Positions 33,017 through 42,475 of a stretch of DNA of 64,000 bases are shown piece after piece. The DNA lies in assembly GCA_965267505.1 (NCBI GenBank), contig OZ254081.1, positions 1,922,001 to 1,986,000 of the forward strand, given 5' to 3'. The translations under genes and the position numbers were made by a program. Below the pieces are notes generated by a model. That model saw only the letters and a list, made by a program, of their open reading frames with translations, had not been told where the DNA came from and did no database searches. Position 1 is the stretch's first letter. Each line of letters starts with the position of its first letter. This DNA is from JANQHS01 sp965267505 (GTDB lineage: Bacteria; Bacteroidota; Bacteroidia; Cytophagales; CCMP332).

Positions 33017-34837
33017 CTAAGCAAACATACCTTCTTCCTGCATCCGGATGAGGTTGGCATAAACCCCATCTCCTTTCGAAGAAAGCTCATCATGCTTACC
33101 TGACTCTACGATCTCTCCATTTTTCAGGACCAGTATCTGATCAGCCTTTCGGATGGTCCCTAATCGATGAGCGATTATCAATGTGGTCCTTCCTTTCATT
33201 AAAGTGTCCAGGGCCATTTGAACCAAGTGTTCTGACGCAGCATCCAGGGAAGAAGTAGCCTCATCAAGGATAAGGATCTTTGGATCCCGAAGGATGGCTC
33301 TTGCAATGGCAACTCTTTGCCTTTGACCTCCGGATAGTTTAATTCCTCTCTCGCCGACCACAGTATCCCAACCTTCAGGGAATTGTTTTATGAATTCCCA
33401 GGCCTGTGCTTTTTCAGCAGCTTCCCTGATCTCTTCATCCTTGGCTTCGGGTCGGCCATAGGCAATGTTCTCCTTTATGGTCCCTCCGAATAATATGATC
33501 TCCTGAGGAACAAGGCCAATATTCGATCTGAACTCATGAAGGTCAAGTTCGAGTATATCCTTTCCGTCTACCCGTATGACTCCTTTTTCCGGTTCGTAAA
33601 AGCGAAGGAGGAGTTGAATTACAGTGGATTTCCCCGCTCCAGAGTGGCCTACCAAGGCTATTCGTTTTCCTGGCTCAAGCTCAAAAGAAATATCCTTTAA
33701 AACCTGTATCTCAGAACGTGTTGGATATGAAAAATCCACATTATCGAATTGGATTCTCCCCTCGATATTTAGATCCCCTTCTCTTCTTGTTCCCCCTTCT
33801 TTTTTCTTGCTTCCTTCGGCTTCTTCTGCCAAAATCTCTAAAATCCTTTCAGATGATCCTATGGCCTTTTGCAGTTGTCCGTAAAGGTCTCCAAGTCCTC
33901 CAACGGAAGCACCGATGAACATGGTGTAAATGATAAAGGAAGTCAATGCTCCAATGGTCATTTCTCCCTCGGATACCAATCCTGCTCCGTACCAAAGAAC
34001 AAGAACTATGGCTCCAAAAAGACCAAAGACAACAAAAGAAAAGAAGGCTCCGCGGTATTTGGCTGTTTTCAGAGCAAAGGAGATCACTCCTTCCAAAGAA
34101 TTGCTGTACCGCTTTTCCTCGAATTTTTCATTTGTGTATGACTTCACCACATTGATCGCCTGCAGAGATTCCTCCACAACCACGTTGGTATCCGCCAATT
34201 GATCCTGTGTTGACCTTGACATCTTTTTTATAAACCGACCAAAGATCAAAGCCCCGATGACGATAACGGGAAAGACAGAGATCATTACAAGGGTAAGCTG
34301 TGTTGATTCCCATAGGATTATCCCCATTCCGATGATGAAAGTTGTTACCTGCCTGAAGAATTCTGCAAGGGTAAGTGATAAGGCTTCCTTTAAAAAAGCT
34401 ACGTCATTCGTTATCCGACTTAGAAGCTCGCCTATCCTTTTTTTATCGAAGAAGGCAAATGGTAGAGAAAGCAATTTCGAAAAGAGAGTCTTCCTGATAT
34501 CCGCCATGCTTCTTTCGCTCACCTGTGCGAAAAAGTAGACCCTTGAATAGGAAAGAAAACTCTGAATCACCAGGATCCCGATCAAGGAAAGCGCGATCTG
34601 GTCCATGTCTTCTAATACCCAATCTGAAGTTCCGGTAGCGGAGTCTACCAGCTTTCCTGTTATGTATGGAAAGGACATAACCAGTGCTGAGGAAAGGGAA
34701 AGTGTAAGAAGTCCTGCAAAAAAGTACCACCTGTATGGCAGCATGAATCGAAAGATCCCATAGACCTTTTTCAGGTTTTCCCGGTTGAAATTTCTTTTAT
34801 CCTCGGGAATTCTGTCAGATGCCCTTTCTCTTGCCAA
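33017..34837 (-). CDS. ABC exporter, permease fused to ATPase (MsbA/multidrug type)
   Basis: Protein of 606 residues from a TTG directly adjacent to the uvrB stop. Six transmembrane helices (about residues 30-330) precede a nucleotide-binding domain with Walker A GHSGAGKST, Q-loop LVPQEIILF, signature LSGGQRQRVAIARA, Walker B ILILDEATSSLD and H-loop IIAHRLGTI. It works as a homodimer or heterodimer exporting lipids or hydrophobic compounds. Nothing in the operon fixes the substrate. Confidence 0.93.
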   Translation of the reverse strand: MARERASDRIPEDKRNFNRENLKKVYGIFRFMLPYRWYFFAGLLTLSLSSALVMSFPYITGKLVDSATGTSDWVLEDMDQIALSLIGILVIQSFLSYSRVYFFAQVSERSMADIRKTLFSKLLSLPFAFFDKKRIGELLSRITNDVAFLKEALSLTLAEFFRQVTTFIIGMGIILWESTQLTLVMISVFPVIVIGALIFGRFIKKMSRSTQDQLADTNVVVEESLQAINVVKSYTNEKFEEKRYSNSLEGVISFALKTAKYRGAFFSFVVFGLFGAIVLVLWYGAGLVSEGEMTIGALTSFIIYTMFIGASVGGLGDLYGQLQKAIGSSERILEILAEEAEGSKKKEGGTRREGDLNIEGRIQFDNVDFSYPTRSEIQVLKDISFELEPGKRIALVGHSGAGKSTVIQLLLRFYEPEKGVIRVDGKDILELDLHEFRSNIGLVPQEIILFGGTIKENIAYGRPEAKDEEIREAAEKAQAWEFIKQFPEGWDTVVGERGIKLSGGQRQRVAIARAILRDPKILILDEATSSLDAASEHLVQMALDTLMKGRTTLIIAHRLGTIRKADQILVLKNGEIVESGKHDELSSKGDGVYANLIRMQEEGMFA

Positions 34838-36856
34838 TTATGATTTTTTAATGAGGTCCTTTAATTCGTACCACTCATCTCTGAGCCTGGCCGCTTCAAT
34901 GAAATCCAATTTGGAGGAAGCGGCCTCCATTTCCTTCTTTGTTTTTTCTGCCAGTTTTTCCAATTCCTCTTTAGGCATATACTTGATGATCGGGTCAGCG
35001 GCCAGACTTGGCTTATCCGTTTCTCTATAGATTTTGACCTGTCGTTTCTTATCTGCTACACTGGTTTGACCCAATATTGCCTCTCTGGATTTCTCCACGG
35101 TTTTCGGAACTATGCCATGTTCCTTGTTATAGTCTTCCTGTTTTTTCCTTCTTCTATTGGTCTCTTCGATCGCCAACTGCATGGATTCAGTGACTTTGTC
35201 TGCGTACATGAGCACCCTCCCTCTTTCATTCCTTGCGGCTCTTCCAATTGTCTGGATGAGGGACCTATGGTTTCTTAAGAAGCCTTCCTTATCTGCATCC
35301 ATAATAGCCACAAGAGATACTTCAGGTAAGTCGAGGCCTTCCCTTAGTAGATTTACCCCTACCAATACATCTATCTCTCCAATTCTGAGATCTCTTAATA
35401 TTTCTGTTCGATCAAGCACCTTTACCTCGGAGTGGATGTATCTGGATTTGATGTTCAGCCTTGAAAGGAATTTGAACATTTCCTCAGCCATTCTCTTGGT
35501 AAGTGTAGTCACAAGAACACGGTCTCCTGATTTTACCACTTCATCTATCTCGTCCAATAGATCATCTATTTGCCCTTTTGAGGGCCGGACTTCGATTTTT
35601 GGATCCAATAATCCCGTCGGTCTGATTATCTGCTCTACCACCACACCTTCAGAGCTTCTAAGTTCATATTCACCGGGTGTTGCAGAAAGGTAGATCACCT
35701 GGTTGATCATGGAATCAAATTCGTTGAAGCTTAGAGGTCGATTATCAAGAGCGGCGGGAAGCCTGAACCCAAAATCGACCAATGCCTCTTTTCGGCTTCT
35801 GTCTCCGCCCCACATGGCTTTAACCTGAGGCAGGGTCACATGGCTTTCATCTACCATCATCAGATAATCATCCGGGAAATAATCCAGAAGGCAAAAAGGC
35901 CTTTGTCCTGCAGAACGTCTGTCGAAATACCTGGAATAATTCTCAATGCCTGAGCAGTAGCCCAATTCATTGATCATTTCCATGTCGAATTCTGTTCGCT
36001 CTCTTACCCTCTTGGCTTCCATAAACCTTCTTTCTGATTCAAAGAGGTTTACCTGAGCCTCAAGATCTGTTTCCATTTCATGGAGTGCATGGTCGACGGT
36101 ATCCCTGCTGGTTACAAAAAGGTTGGCAGGGAATATCGTTATTGATTCTTCATCTGAAAGTTTTTTTCCGGATTCGGGATCAATCCTCTGGATGGTCTCG
36201 ATTTCATCTCCCCAGAAAATAAGTCTGTATGCGAAATCGGCATAAGCAACGAATATATCAACCGTATCACCTTGAACCCTGAAAGTTCCTCTTTTGAATT
36301 CAGCGGAGGTGCGGGCATAAAGAATGTCTACGAGGCTTAATAGAAGCTCTTTTTGAGAAAACAGTTGGCCGACTTGGAGAGGAAGCATATTCTTTCCAAA
36401 CTCTTCCGGATTTCCTATACCATAAATGCAGGAAACAGAAGCCACAACGATTACGTCCCTTCTACCCGACAAAAGAGATGAGGTGGTGCTCAGCCTCAGT
36501 TTTTCGATCTCCTCATTGATGCTGAGGTCTTTTTCAATGTAAAGATTATTTACAGCTATATAGGCCTCTGGCTGGTAGTAGTCATAGTAAGAGATGAAAT
36601 ATTCAACTGCATTGTCAGGAAAGAAAGATTTAAATTCTCCATACAATTGTGCAGCAAGAGTTTTGTTGTGGCTTAGGACCAGGGTTGGTTTGTTTACCTG
36701 GGAAATGACATTGGCCATGGTAAAGGTTTTACCAGTACCAGTGGCTCCAAGTAATACCTGGGACCTTTCCCCCGAATCCAGGCTGGATCGAAGTTGCTTA
36801 ATGGCTTCCGGCTGATCGCCGGTAGGTTCGTATTCTGAGTTTAATTTAAAATCCAA
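34838..36856 (-). CDS. uvrB: Excinuclease ABC subunit B
   Basis: Protein of 672 residues, standard length. It starts at a TTG overlapping aroE by 11 bases (MDFKLNSEYEPTGDQPEAI). Walker A GATGTGKT (residues 37-44), the beta-hairpin FISYYDYYQPEAYI that inserts between DNA strands, helicase motifs VDESHVTLPQ and SLIQTIGRAARNERG, and a C-terminal UVR domain that binds UvrC are present. UvrB verifies damage in nucleotide excision repair after UvrA loads it. uvrA and uvrC are not in this window. Confidence 0.97.
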   Translation of the reverse strand: MDFKLNSEYEPTGDQPEAIKQLRSSLDSGERSQVLLGATGTGKTFTMANVISQVNKPTLVLSHNKTLAAQLYGEFKSFFPDNAVEYFISYYDYYQPEAYIAVNNLYIEKDLSINEEIEKLRLSTTSSLLSGRRDVIVVASVSCIYGIGNPEEFGKNMLPLQVGQLFSQKELLLSLVDILYARTSAEFKRGTFRVQGDTVDIFVAYADFAYRLIFWGDEIETIQRIDPESGKKLSDEESITIFPANLFVTSRDTVDHALHEMETDLEAQVNLFESERRFMEAKRVRERTEFDMEMINELGYCSGIENYSRYFDRRSAGQRPFCLLDYFPDDYLMMVDESHVTLPQVKAMWGGDRSRKEALVDFGFRLPAALDNRPLSFNEFDSMINQVIYLSATPGEYELRSSEGVVVEQIIRPTGLLDPKIEVRPSKGQIDDLLDEIDEVVKSGDRVLVTTLTKRMAEEMFKFLSRLNIKSRYIHSEVKVLDRTEILRDLRIGEIDVLVGVNLLREGLDLPEVSLVAIMDADKEGFLRNHRSLIQTIGRAARNERGRVLMYADKVTESMQLAIEETNRRRKKQEDYNKEHGIVPKTVEKSREAILGQTSVADKKRQVKIYRETDKPSLAADPIIKYMPKEELEKLAEKTKKEMEAASSKLDFIEAARLRDEWYELKDLIKKS

Positions 36857-37577
36857 TTTCCTTCCAGATGTTCCAGGATGCTTCGGCCTGTAAATTTAGC
36901 ATCTCCAAGCCGTTCTTTGTCCTGGCCCCCTTGCTTTCTCCCAGTTTCAAGAACCGGGTCTTTTCAGGCTTGTAAACAAGATCGAAAAGAAAAGTGTTCG
37001 CATCAATTAAAGCTTCTGGAATTGGGGGACAATTATCCACCTCAGGATGCATACCTAGAGGAGTTGTATTAACGATCAGCGAATATTCACCCCCTGAAAG
37101 GTCAAGCAGGTCTGAATAAATTAGATCAGCCTTTGATTTTTGCCTTGAAACAACTTGAAACTCCCAACCTAGTCGGCTTAAGGCAGTGCAAACCGCTTTG
37201 GAACTCCCACCAGTGCCAAGGATCAAGGCTTTATTTTCCTTAAATATTTCCTTTTCAATGGATCGGCTGAAACCTAAAACATCTGTATTGTATCCCCACC
37301 ACATATGGTTTTTTCTGACCACAGTATTTACGGCACCAATTCTTTCACAATCCGATTCCAATTCATCTAAATATGAAATGATCTCTTCCTTATGAGGAAC
37401 AGTAACATTAAAGCCAAGGAGCTCATTTTTCTCTGCCAGAGGTAGGATATTCCTCGCCTCTTTTACCGGAAATAACTCATAAGAACAATTCGGAAGATTT
37501 TCTAGCTGAAAAAATGAGTCAAAGATCTTAGGGCTTAAGGAATGACCAAGAGGGAAACCGACCAGCCCTAGCTTCAT
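36846..37577 (-). CDS. aroE: Shikimate dehydrogenase
   Basis: Protein of 243 residues, slightly short but complete. It has the substrate motif GHSLSPKIFD (residues 11-20), the catalytic lysine and asparagine in FNVTVPHKE, the IGAVNTVV strand, the glycine-rich LGTGGSSKAV NADP loop, and the C-terminal NGLEMLNLQAEASWNIW segment. It reduces 3-dehydroshikimate to shikimate on the chorismate pathway. The ATG overlaps the DUF368 gene stop by 4 bases. Confidence 0.95.
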   Translation of the reverse strand: MKLGLVGFPLGHSLSPKIFDSFFQLENLPNCSYELFPVKEARNILPLAEKNELLGFNVTVPHKEEIISYLDELESDCERIGAVNTVVRKNHMWWGYNTDVLGFSRSIEKEIFKENKALILGTGGSSKAVCTALSRLGWEFQVVSRQKSKADLIYSDLLDLSGGEYSLIVNTTPLGMHPEVDNCPPIPEALIDANTFLFDLVYKPEKTRFLKLGESKGARTKNGLEMLNLQAEASWNIWKEIGF

Positions 37578-38515
37578 TTTTCTGGTTCTGGATTTCCAAA
37601 TCTCTCCAAGAGGAATACAAGGCCAAATCCAATTAAGGCAAGAATAACAGCCCAGAACAAATGTGGTTCTCCAACTGATTCCCCGAAACTTTGTGGCAAA
37701 AGGTTCTCTTGTACTAAAGGGATCTCTTCACCATGTCGATTCAAAGCTGTCTCGACCGTGATCTTCCAAGGCCAAACCTTGTTCAAGGATCCTATCATAA
37801 AACCTGTAAGAGCTGCCATGGTTGGATCATGAGCCTTTTTAAAGACCCAATTCAATAATCTTACAAATGAAAGAAGGCCTATTACTGCCCCTACTACAAA
37901 TACACCAATAGTAAGCAAAGCTGAATCTGGGTTTGTTGCCAGTCCACTTATCGATCCCAGGATCATGGAATAAGATCCCATGAGTAGAAGTATGAAACTT
38001 CCTGAGATCCCTGGTAAGATCATCGCACAGATCGCGATCATACCAGAGACGAAAATGTACCAGAGAGATTCGGGTCCCTGTGCAGGGGAAACAACCGTAA
38101 TGAAAAATGCAATTCCGGTCCCTCCAATCAGACTTAAAATGTTTGCAAGATCCCAATTTGGAATCTTCCTTCCGATCAATAAAGCAGAAGAAAGGATCAA
38201 TCCAAAAAAGAATGACCAGATCAGAATAGGATGATTTTCAAGTGTCCAGGTCAGTCCTTTAGCCAGACTTAAAATACTTAGGCCGATCCCCGATAGGAGG
38301 GAAAGCAAAAACCAACCATCAACCGCATTCCAGAAGCTAAGAATACCCTCAGAGAATAGGGTTCTAAGGTTTTTCAAATTGATGCTTTGCAAAGCAGCAA
38401 GCAACCTTTCGTAGATCCCAGTGATAAAAGCAATGGTTCCACCACTTACACCCGGAACCACATCTGCAGCACCCATGGCCATACCTTTAAGTAGGATTAT
38501 TAGGTACTCTTTCAA
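37574..38515 (-). CDS. DUF368 family undecaprenyl-phosphate translocase (PopT-like)
   Basis: Protein of 313 residues with about eight to nine membrane helices. The DUF368 signature GMAMGAADVVPGVSGGTIAF is at residues 11-30 and is mirrored by AICAMILPGISGSFILLLMG in the second half, an inverted repeat. Work on the family (PopT) shows recycling of the lipid carrier undecaprenyl phosphate across the inner membrane. The start is a TTG at 38515. Position downstream of capsule genes fits a carrier-lipid role; the exact substrate here is inferred from the family. Confidence 0.88.
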   Translation of the reverse strand: MKEYLIILLKGMAMGAADVVPGVSGGTIAFITGIYERLLAALQSINLKNLRTLFSEGILSFWNAVDGWFLLSLLSGIGLSILSLAKGLTWTLENHPILIWSFFFGLILSSALLIGRKIPNWDLANILSLIGGTGIAFFITVVSPAQGPESLWYIFVSGMIAICAMILPGISGSFILLLMGSYSMILGSISGLATNPDSALLTIGVFVVGAVIGLLSFVRLLNWVFKKAHDPTMAALTGFMIGSLNKVWPWKITVETALNRHGEEIPLVQENLLPQSFGESVGEPHLFWAVILALIGFGLVFLLERFGNPEPEK

Positions 38516-38525
38516 GTAGATTGAT

Positions 38526-39287
38526 TTAGTCTTTTAGGAATTGGTTGAATGTGTCACCTCTCAATCCAAGACGAATGGTTTCCAATGGAATGACCTCATT
38601 TGGAGCAATATTACCCAGGTTAACATTTGAACCGAGGAGTTTGATGAACCAAACCTGTTGAGCTTTTTGTGGTGCTTCCCAAATAATTTTCTCGAAAGGG
38701 ATCTTGGTAAGGATCTCCTCCACCAATCCGGAACGGACCTCACCTGTCGATCTAAATAGACCAACATTTCCACCTTCCCTTGCTTCACCTATAACCTTCC
38801 AGGCCCCTGCGTCAAGTTCTTCCTGCATCAGTTGTATCCATTTGTACGGAGGGATGATCTTCTCCGCATCCTTGGAACCTACCTCTGAAAGAACGGTTAC
38901 CTGTTTCGCCAATTCAGAAATTATCTGGCATTTTCTATCATGCGGAAGTTCAATGGATCCATCAGAAACCTCGCAATACTCCATGCCATATTTATCCAGT
39001 ACCTTTTTGTATTCATTCAATTGGCCCCTGATTTCAAAGGCTTCAAACAGGGTGCCTCCAAAATATACCGGAATGTTGAAGCTCTTGTATACCTCCAGCT
39101 TCTCTTTCAGCTTCGGGGTCACATAGGAGGTAGCCCAGCCGAGTTTTACAATATCCACATGATCGGAACACATTTCCAGAAAATCCTCAACTTCCCTGGG
39201 GCTAAGGCCTTTATCCATGGCCATTGTGAAACCGTAATCCCTAGGTTTTGTAGATCTCTCAGGGATGTTTTTTAAAGCATAGTTCAT
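38526..39287 (-). CDS. Phosphosulfolactate synthase (ComA family)
   Basis: Protein of 253 residues with the ComA TIM-barrel signatures: VDIVKLGWATSYV, VYFGGTLFEAFEI, YCEVSDGSIELP, VIGEAREGGNVGLF, IIWEAPQKAQQVWFIKLLG, VNLGNI and LRLGLRGDTF-like ending. The family adds sulfite to phosphoenolpyruvate, giving phosphosulfolactate. In archaea this leads to coenzyme M; in Bacteroidota a plausible use is sulfolactate/cysteate for sulfonolipids, which I infer. The ATG overlaps the TPR gene stop by 4 bases. comB and comC homologues are not visible here. Confidence 0.88.
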   Translation of the reverse strand: MNYALKNIPERSTKPRDYGFTMAMDKGLSPREVEDFLEMCSDHVDIVKLGWATSYVTPKLKEKLEVYKSFNIPVYFGGTLFEAFEIRGQLNEYKKVLDKYGMEYCEVSDGSIELPHDRKCQIISELAKQVTVLSEVGSKDAEKIIPPYKWIQLMQEELDAGAWKVIGEAREGGNVGLFRSTGEVRSGLVEEILTKIPFEKIIWEAPQKAQQVWFIKLLGSNVNLGNIAPNEVIPLETIRLGLRGDTFNQFLKD

Positions 39288-40690
39288 TTCTGAGACTTGT
39301 AATTTTGGATGATCTCAAACAAAATGGGGTTCTTTTTAAGATCAGGAAAATGCTTCAGCAGGATCTCATGTTTGTCATAATCCAATGCAAGGGCACTTTC
39401 CAAATGCATTAAAGCTTCTTTAGGCTCTCCAGCTTTTAACTGAGCTGCTACTAACTCGTAATAGAGACGAGCATCTTCAGGAAGTTCCCAGGTTCCTTTC
39501 TTTAATACCTCGGCAGCTTCCTTGAACAGACCTTGCTCGTTGTAAAAACTGCCGAAGTTCAGGTAATTATCAGCATCATCGGGATTTAAAAGTAGAGCTT
39601 GCTCGTAAGAATCCTGCGCTGAGTTATAATTTCCAAGATTATTTTCTGCGCTACCCAAATGAGCCCAGAAATGATCCTTTTCGGGTTCTATTTGAGTGGC
39701 TTTTCTAAAGAAATGAGCAGATTCCAGCCATTTTTCCTGGGCCTCCATGATCTTTCCAATGAAGAACCAGGGATCTCCCTGACCCTGGTCCATCTCCAGG
39801 GCCTTCTTATAATAGGTTACAGCCTTGTTGAAACTCAACTTTTGCAATTCGCAATGCCCCAGATTCATGAAAAGGTCATAATCTCCTTCTTCCTTTTTTA
39901 ATACCTGGCTAAAGCTCTTTAGGGCAGGATCAAATTGACCAAGGCCCATTTGGACTTCGCCAAGTTGAAACAAGGCTTCCGTATTTTCTTTGTCGATCTG
40001 ATAAGCATATTCAAATGCCTGTTTTGCTTTTAATGGCTGATCAGTTCTCTTATAAACAAGACCAATATTGAACCAAGCGGGTCCGAAATAAGGATTGTCC
40101 TCAATGAATTTTTCAAAGAACTCTACTCCTGATTCCAATTGACCATTAACTTCAAGATTATAGAGGAGTTCATCGAGAGCATCTTCATGCTCAGGATTTT
40201 CAACAAGGGCTTTCTGATAATAAGCAATAGCTTCTTCTCCAAAACCGTTTATCTGGTAGGAAAAGCCGATGTTGAAAAGGGTCTCATCCATTTCATCGGT
40301 AAGATCTATGAGTCTATCGAAAAAAGACTTCGCTCTTTTTAGATGTTGGCTTTGCAAACAAACGGCACCAAAGACAAAAAGAAGGTCTGGGTCATTCGGG
40401 TACATGCCTTCTGCTTTTTCAAGAAGGTCGAAAGATCCCTGGTGATCACCTGCGCTAACCATCATTTGTGCATTCAAAAGCATGAGGTCAAGTGAAAATG
40501 GATGTTGCTCCAATCCTAACTGACCGGCTTTGAGAGCTTTTTTTAGCTTACCTAATCCCTGGTAATAAGAAATAATTGATTCAAAGTCTGTGACATCAAA
40601 GAAGGGAACGTTATCGCTCCTTAGCTCTCTCTCGTAGAGATCTACAATCAATTTCTGATCCTTGCTATTTTCGGGTTCTTCAAAGTGCAT
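39284..40690 (-). CDS. Tetratricopeptide repeat protein
   Basis: Protein of 468 residues made almost wholly of TPR units, about eleven to twelve (for example AWFNIGLVYKRTDQPLKAKQAFEYAYQID and LYLNFGSFYNEQGLFKEAAEVLKKG-type repeats spaced 34 residues apart). No signal peptide or transmembrane helix is visible, so it is probably cytoplasmic. It is coupled to ComA by a 4-base overlap and lies downstream of the epimerase. TPR arrays act as protein scaffolds; the partner is unknown. Confidence 0.85.
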   Translation of the reverse strand: MHFEEPENSKDQKLIVDLYERELRSDNVPFFDVTDFESIISYYQGLGKLKKALKAGQLGLEQHPFSLDLMLLNAQMMVSAGDHQGSFDLLEKAEGMYPNDPDLLFVFGAVCLQSQHLKRAKSFFDRLIDLTDEMDETLFNIGFSYQINGFGEEAIAYYQKALVENPEHEDALDELLYNLEVNGQLESGVEFFEKFIEDNPYFGPAWFNIGLVYKRTDQPLKAKQAFEYAYQIDKENTEALFQLGEVQMGLGQFDPALKSFSQVLKKEEGDYDLFMNLGHCELQKLSFNKAVTYYKKALEMDQGQGDPWFFIGKIMEAQEKWLESAHFFRKATQIEPEKDHFWAHLGSAENNLGNYNSAQDSYEQALLLNPDDADNYLNFGSFYNEQGLFKEAAEVLKKGTWELPEDARLYYELVAAQLKAGEPKEALMHLESALALDYDKHEILLKHFPDLKKNPILFEIIQNYKSQK

Positions 40691-40739
40691 GCTTGAGGGG
40701 TCTTGTTCCCAAAATAACCAATATCCCGACCTGGAAAGT

Positions 40740-41741
40740 TCAGGCTTTTGTCAAGTTATCCACATTAATTTGCTTCATTTCCTTCGCGATCCATGATAAT
40801 GTATCCTCAAGTGGACGATATTCAAAATCATACTGTTGTTTGAACTTCTCCGAAGAAAATTTGTGCGAAGAAAAGGAATTATTGATCATTTCTTTAGTCA
40901 AGAGGGGGTCTTTGGACAATAAGAATGACAAAAAATTCTCAGGCCATTTGGCCAGTCTAAGAATTCCCTTGGAAACTTTAATTGAAGGTGCTTTTTTCTT
41001 CATAGCCTTGGCAAGGCTTCCAAAGAACTCCTGGTATTTCAGATGGTGCCCACTAAGAATGAATCTTTCACCCCCTTTTTTGGACTGCAAAAGTTTTATT
41101 GCAGCGTCGCAAACATCCCTGACGTCAACTACATTGATAGATCCATCTGTTAAAAATTTCTTTTCCTTTTCTACGTATCCAATGATCTTTCCACTGGATC
41201 TTTCCATTGATCCGGGGCCCAATACCACAGATGGATTTACCATATCCGCAACCAAACCTTCCGATATTCCTCGCCAAACTTCCTTTTCTGCAAGGAATTT
41301 TGACCTTGCATAGTTCGAAGTATAGGAGCTTTCTTCCCAATCGGTTTTCTCATCTATCAATAGCGCATGTTGAGGCCTGCCAATTGCAGCTACCGAGCTA
41401 ATTTGTAGGAAATAATCTAACTTCCTTTCAATTGCCAGGTCAACCAGGATTCTTGTTCCGTTAACATTGGCTTCCATCATGTCGGGTTTGTCCTTTTTTC
41501 TGAAGGATACCATGGCAGCTGAATGAACAATCACCTGACAATCTGAAAGATGATCCTCAAGTCCCAATGGGTCCAAAATGTCTCCATCCACCCATTCAAG
41601 ATCTTGGATTCCTTCTAGGATATAAGGAATAGAACTTGTCTTTCTTTTCAGGGCTCTTACCCTTTTTCCATTTTCCAAAAGTGCCTTACAGAGTTGGGAT
41701 CCTACAAGTCCGGTGGCTCCAGTCAAGAAAATCTTATTCAC
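40740..41741 (-). CDS. NAD-dependent epimerase/dehydratase (extended SDR)
   Basis: Protein of 333 residues from a GTG overlapping the CpsB-type gene. The cofactor motif is GATGLVGSQLCKALLENG (residues 8-25); the YxxxK pair is in SNYARSKFLAEKE; and the VNPSVVLGPG and INVVDVRDVCDAAIKLL segments are typical of extended SDRs. Close relatives in Bacteroidota are annotated as dihydroflavonol-reductase-like or nucleoside-sugar epimerases. Proximity to capsule genes suggests a sugar role, but the sequence does not fix it. Confidence 0.85.
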   Translation of the reverse strand: MNKIFLTGATGLVGSQLCKALLENGKRVRALKRKTSSIPYILEGIQDLEWVDGDILDPLGLEDHLSDCQVIVHSAAMVSFRKKDKPDMMEANVNGTRILVDLAIERKLDYFLQISSVAAIGRPQHALLIDEKTDWEESSYTSNYARSKFLAEKEVWRGISEGLVADMVNPSVVLGPGSMERSSGKIIGYVEKEKKFLTDGSINVVDVRDVCDAAIKLLQSKKGGERFILSGHHLKYQEFFGSLAKAMKKKAPSIKVSKGILRLAKWPENFLSFLLSKDPLLTKEMINNSFSSHKFSSEKFKQQYDFEYRPLEDTLSWIAKEMKQINVDNLTKA

Positions 41742-42474
41742 TTATTCCTGAATTTGAAAAGAAAGAATTTTCAAGAAGGTCCATAGTTTTCGAAGGCAAG
41801 GGCTTGGTCAAAGCTTCAAATTGATTCGGTTTATGGCAATCAGATCCAATAAGGCCATAGTAACCCTTTTTTAGGAAGTCTAAGGCTGTATCCCTGACCT
41901 TATCTGCATAATAACCCGAAAGAGAAAGGAAATTGAGCTGGAATATCATTCCTTTTTCAAGATAGCTTTCTGCAATTGCAGGGTTTTTATGAATGTAAAC
42001 ATACCTTTCAGGATGCGCGAAAACCGGATTCAAACCCTGACTTTTTAATAGGAAAACAACCTCATCGAAAGCAAGGCTGGGTTCCATAAAACCGGTTTCA
42101 ATAAGGATGAGGTTTTTTCCAAAGGTCAAAAGTGGCTTGCCCTCCTTTATTTGATTCAGGAAGATCTCATCCACATAGTATTCAGCAGCAGCCTGAATTT
42201 CAATGTCGAGTCCATTTTTTTTGTATGCTTCCTTAACAAGTTCGAGTCCCGAAAGGATATTTTCAGTGTTGTTGTTGTATACACCAGGATAAATATGTGG
42301 GGTGGTTATGATCCTTTGATATCCAAGGTCTTGAAATCCCATTGCTATTTGTGTTGATTCCTCCAGGGTTTTTACCCCATCATCGATCCCTGGGATCAAA
42401 TGACTATGCAGATCTGTTTTTAAGTTCGAAAGAAACCCTGCAGGGGAGATCTTTTTTTTGAAAAGCCCAAACAT
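41734..42474 (-). CDS. CpsB-type PHP-domain tyrosine-protein phosphatase
   Basis: Protein of 246 residues from ATG 42474; a TTG four codons earlier lies before the wzc stop and is less likely. The metal-binding PHP motifs are clear: DLHSHLIPGIDDGVKT, then IITTPHIYPG, IETGFMEP, VFAHPERY and LIGSDCHKPN. CpsB/Wzb-type enzymes dephosphorylate the tyrosine-rich tail of the Wzc kinase, and wzc lies directly upstream with a very short gap. The pair controls polysaccharide chain export. Confidence 0.92.
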   Translation of the reverse strand: MFGLFKKKISPAGFLSNLKTDLHSHLIPGIDDGVKTLEESTQIAMGFQDLGYQRIITTPHIYPGVYNNNTENILSGLELVKEAYKKNGLDIEIQAAAEYYVDEIFLNQIKEGKPLLTFGKNLILIETGFMEPSLAFDEVVFLLKSQGLNPVFAHPERYVYIHKNPAIAESYLEKGMIFQLNFLSLSGYYADKVRDTALDFLKKGYYGLIGSDCHKPNQFEALTKPLPSKTMDLLENSFFSNSGISE

Positions 42475-42475
42475 A

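Noticed and set aside
33408..34330. Several long plus-strand open frames opposite the ABC exporter, for example 33869-34141 and 33930-34202
   Set aside because: They overlap a highly conserved minus-strand gene, lack start-site signals and show no recognisable domain; they are antisense shadows.
35157..35693. 178-codon plus-strand frame opposite uvrB
   Set aside because: It lies wholly inside the conserved UvrB coding region; its composition is that expected from reverse-complemented codons.
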